Positions 62,676 through 64,000 of a stretch of DNA of 64,000 nucleotides are shown here, one piece after another. Position numbers and translations under genes: made by a program. The notes under the pieces are model-generated. The model did no database searches, was not told the origin of the DNA, and saw only the letters and a list, made by a program, of their open reading frames with translations. The DNA is from Kushneria marisflavi (lineage in GTDB: Bacteria; Pseudomonadota; Gammaproteobacteria; Pseudomonadales; Halomonadaceae). Where the stretch lies: contig NZ_CP021358.1 in NCBI RefSeq assembly GCF_002157205.1, positions 1,178,001 to 1,242,000 of the forward strand. Reading direction: 5' to 3'. Numbering within the stretch: the stretch's first letter is position 1; every line of letters begins with the position of its first letter.

Positions 62676-63365
62676 CTACATCGAGGCAAACGCGGCCACA
62701 TCATAGGCTTGAACCGGATCATGCTGCTCGCGCCAGGTCACCAGCTCGGCGATCGAGACCATCGGATAGTCCCGCTCGCGCGCGAAGGCTTCCAGCGCCT
62801 CACCGCGCATCATGGTGCCGTCATCGTTCATCAGCTCGCAGAGCACACCTGAGGCGCCATGGCCGGACAGACGCACCAGATCGATCGTGGCTTCGGTATG
62901 GCCACGGCGCGTCAGCACACCACCGTCACGGGCACGCAGCGGAAAAATGTGCCCCGGGCGAACGAGATCATCGGCCCGAGCGTTATCCGCTACCGCCGCC
63001 CGAACGGTAACGGTACGGTCGTAGGCGCTGACGCCGGTGGTCACACCCTCTCGGGCCTCGATGGTGACGGTAAAACCGGTCGAATAGGGGCTTTCGTTGT
63101 TGACCACCATCGGCGGCAATTCCAGCCGGTCGGCATGATCACCGGTGAGACACAGACAGACGATGCCACTGCCAAAACGGATCATCTGGGCCATCTGATG
63201 ATCTTCCAGTGTGGTGGCGGCAAAGATCAGGTCGCCTTCGTTTTCCCGGTCGGGATCATCGGTGACCACCACGCCGTGACCACGGGCCAGGCTATCGAGT
63301 GCCTGTTGGACACGCGCCTGCGCGGCTGCGGAAAGGGAATCATCATTTTCAATATTGCGAGACAT
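62676..63365 (-). CDS. ribB: 3,4-dihydroxy-2-butanone-4-phosphate synthase
   Basis: 229 residues. Converts ribulose 5-phosphate to the four-carbon unit of riboflavin plus formate. Motifs: [15 protein letters not shown] (R40, E41, E43, D45 at the metal/substrate site), [48 protein letters not shown] and [12 protein letters not shown]. There is no GTP cyclohydrolase II domain, so it is the single-domain RibB form. GGAG nine bases before the ATG; the FMN riboswitch is 115 bases upstream. Confidence 0.95.
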   Translation of the reverse strand: MSRNIENDDSLSAAAQARVQQALDSLARGHGVVVTDDPDRENEGDLIFAATTLEDHQMAQMIRFGSGIVCLCLTGDHADRLELPPMVVNNESPYSTGFTVTIEAREGVTTGVSAYDRTVTVRAAVADNARADDLVRPGHIFPLRARDGGVLTRRGHTEATIDLVRLSGHGASGVLCELMNDDGTMMRGEALEAFARERDYPMVSIAELVTWREQHDPVQAYDVAAFASM

Positions 63366-63479
63366 AACGGCTGCTCCAGGATCGCCTTTTATCAGCGAGG
63401 GACAAGGAACAGGGCAAGACAGGAGTGCTTGTACGACACGTACAGCGACGCCTCGCCCAATAAGGGCAATGACGTCGAT

Positions 63480-63620
63480 CCTCTCCCATCCGGACTATCA
63501 CCGTCGGCATCGGGATCTCACCGATTCCTGCGCATCATGCGCTCGCGGGCTTGTTCGCCACCGAATCAACGTCCGGTGTTGACATCACCGCCGGTGGGGA
63601 CTTTCACCCCGCCCTGAGGA
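63480..63620 (-). ncRNA. FMN riboswitch (RFN element)
   Basis: Read on the minus strand, the element begins CTCAGGGCGGGGTGAAAGTC, contains CACCGGCGGTGAT, AACACCGGACG and GATGCCGACGGTGATAGTCC, and closes with GGATGGGAGAG: the conserved RFN core in order. It lies upstream of ribB. The 115 bases to the ribB start can form GCCC/GGGC and GTAC-type hairpins that may serve as the expression platform, hiding the ribosome site when FMN is bound. A small GATTC/GAATC hairpin at 63622-63637 is just upstream. Confidence 0.95.
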
Positions 63621-63772
63621 TCTGATTCAAAAAAGAATCGGGCTCAGCCTATCCTGCAAATTCCGCTCGAGCAATCCCCGCCGGCACATGTCAATCGCAA
63701 ATGGTCATATTGGCGAAAGCTGTTTTAACCGTCAGGCTGAGGCCGTCATTTCAAGTACAAGGAACACCGCTC

Positions 63773-64000
63773 ATGTCCCGCTGGCTTCAACATGTCTCGC
63801 GCTCGCTGTGCACCGGTCTTTTGATGGCCGGCATGGGCACCGGCAGCGCTCTGGCCACTGAAAGCAATGCCTCCGAGGTCGTCGCAGAAACGCCCGGCTT
63901 TACCGACCTTGTAGATCAAAATGCCGATATCGAACGGCTCTACGATGGCGGCATATGGAGTGAAGGTCCTCTGGCACTGCCCGATGGCAGCGTGATCTGG
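63773..64000 (+). CDS. SMP-30/gluconolactonase-type secreted protein, 5' part
   Basis: 76 codons are visible and the window ends inside the gene. The start MSRWLQHVSRSLCTGLLM and a hydrophobic stretch ending SALATES look like a Sec signal peptide. The following ADIERLYDGGIWSEGPLALPDGSVIW matches the first blade of the SMP-30/gluconolactonase beta-propeller family. AAGGAACACCGCTC precedes the ATG. It is divergent from the riboswitch operon. Expected periplasmic lactonase; the catalytic residues lie outside the window. Confidence 0.8.
   Translation, partial: MSRWLQHVSRSLCTGLLMAGMGTGSALATESNASEVVAETPGFTDLVDQNADIERLYDGGIWSEGPLALPDGSVIW

Noticed and set aside
1..64000. tRNA, rRNA, insertion sequences, integrases or prophage genes
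   Set aside because: None recognised on either strand; gene content and coding style are uniform by eye.

Overview
The window is a GC-rich (roughly 60 percent) gammaproteobacterial chromosome segment. Its gene content points to a halophile of the Halomonadaceae type: a BetT choline transporter, two CPA1 Na+/H+ antiporters, a TRAP transporter and an SSS symporter, with aerobic purine and iron metabolism. The genus cannot be fixed from the sequence alone. I see no rRNA, tRNA, insertion sequence, phage or CRISPR array. Genes are tightly packed, often with ATGA or TGATG overlaps.

1-3.6 kb: a GST fragment cut by the window edge, an EAL/HDOD signalling protein, and an NCS2 purine permease that is a pseudogene with two in-frame stops. 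3.6-11.3 kb: a purine catabolic island with hpxO (urate hydroxylase), a RutR-like TetR regulator, xdhABC, uraH and uraD. Together these take hypoxanthine/xanthine through urate and 5-hydroxyisourate to allantoin. Two palindromes resembling RutR sites, one before the permease and one before xdhA, suggest a local regulon. 11.3-18.7 kb: a secreted amidase coupled to an I78 inhibitor lipoprotein, an fdhD-ydeP-type molybdoenzyme operon ending in a small winged-helix-like protein, a LysR regulator and a HAD phosphatase.

18.8-34.4 kb: an iron island. A Fur-box-associated fhuF is followed by a complete iucABCD-type aerobactin operon. Divergent from iucA, across a shared Fur box, runs an entC-entE-entB-SIP-entA operon for 2,3-dihydroxybenzoate activation and carrier loading. 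A TonB-dependent receptor with its own Fur box closes the island. No NRPS (EntF), phosphopantetheinyl transferase or exporter is in the window. How the carrier-bound catechol is used is therefore open, and this is the most interesting question here.

34.6-44 kb: entericidin-like lipoprotein, HIT protein, two coupled lipoproteins, betT, glycerate kinase, rmuC, an aldo/keto reductase and two tandem DJ-1/PfpI paralogues. 44-53.7 kb: two paralogous CPA1 antiporters flanking a TRAP system (dctQ-dctM convergent with dctP), then a DUF3311-SSS symporter-lipoprotein esterase operon. 54-59.5 kb: a META-domain lipoprotein with 38-residue tandem repeats, a YchJ protein, a DUF1206 membrane protein with a TTG start, mntH and a Mut7-C protein. 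59.6-64 kb: an M32 carboxypeptidase, then an FMN-riboswitch operon of ribB, a stand-alone RibD-type deaminase and a GST, and finally the start of an SMP-30/gluconolactonase-type secreted protein cut by the window end.
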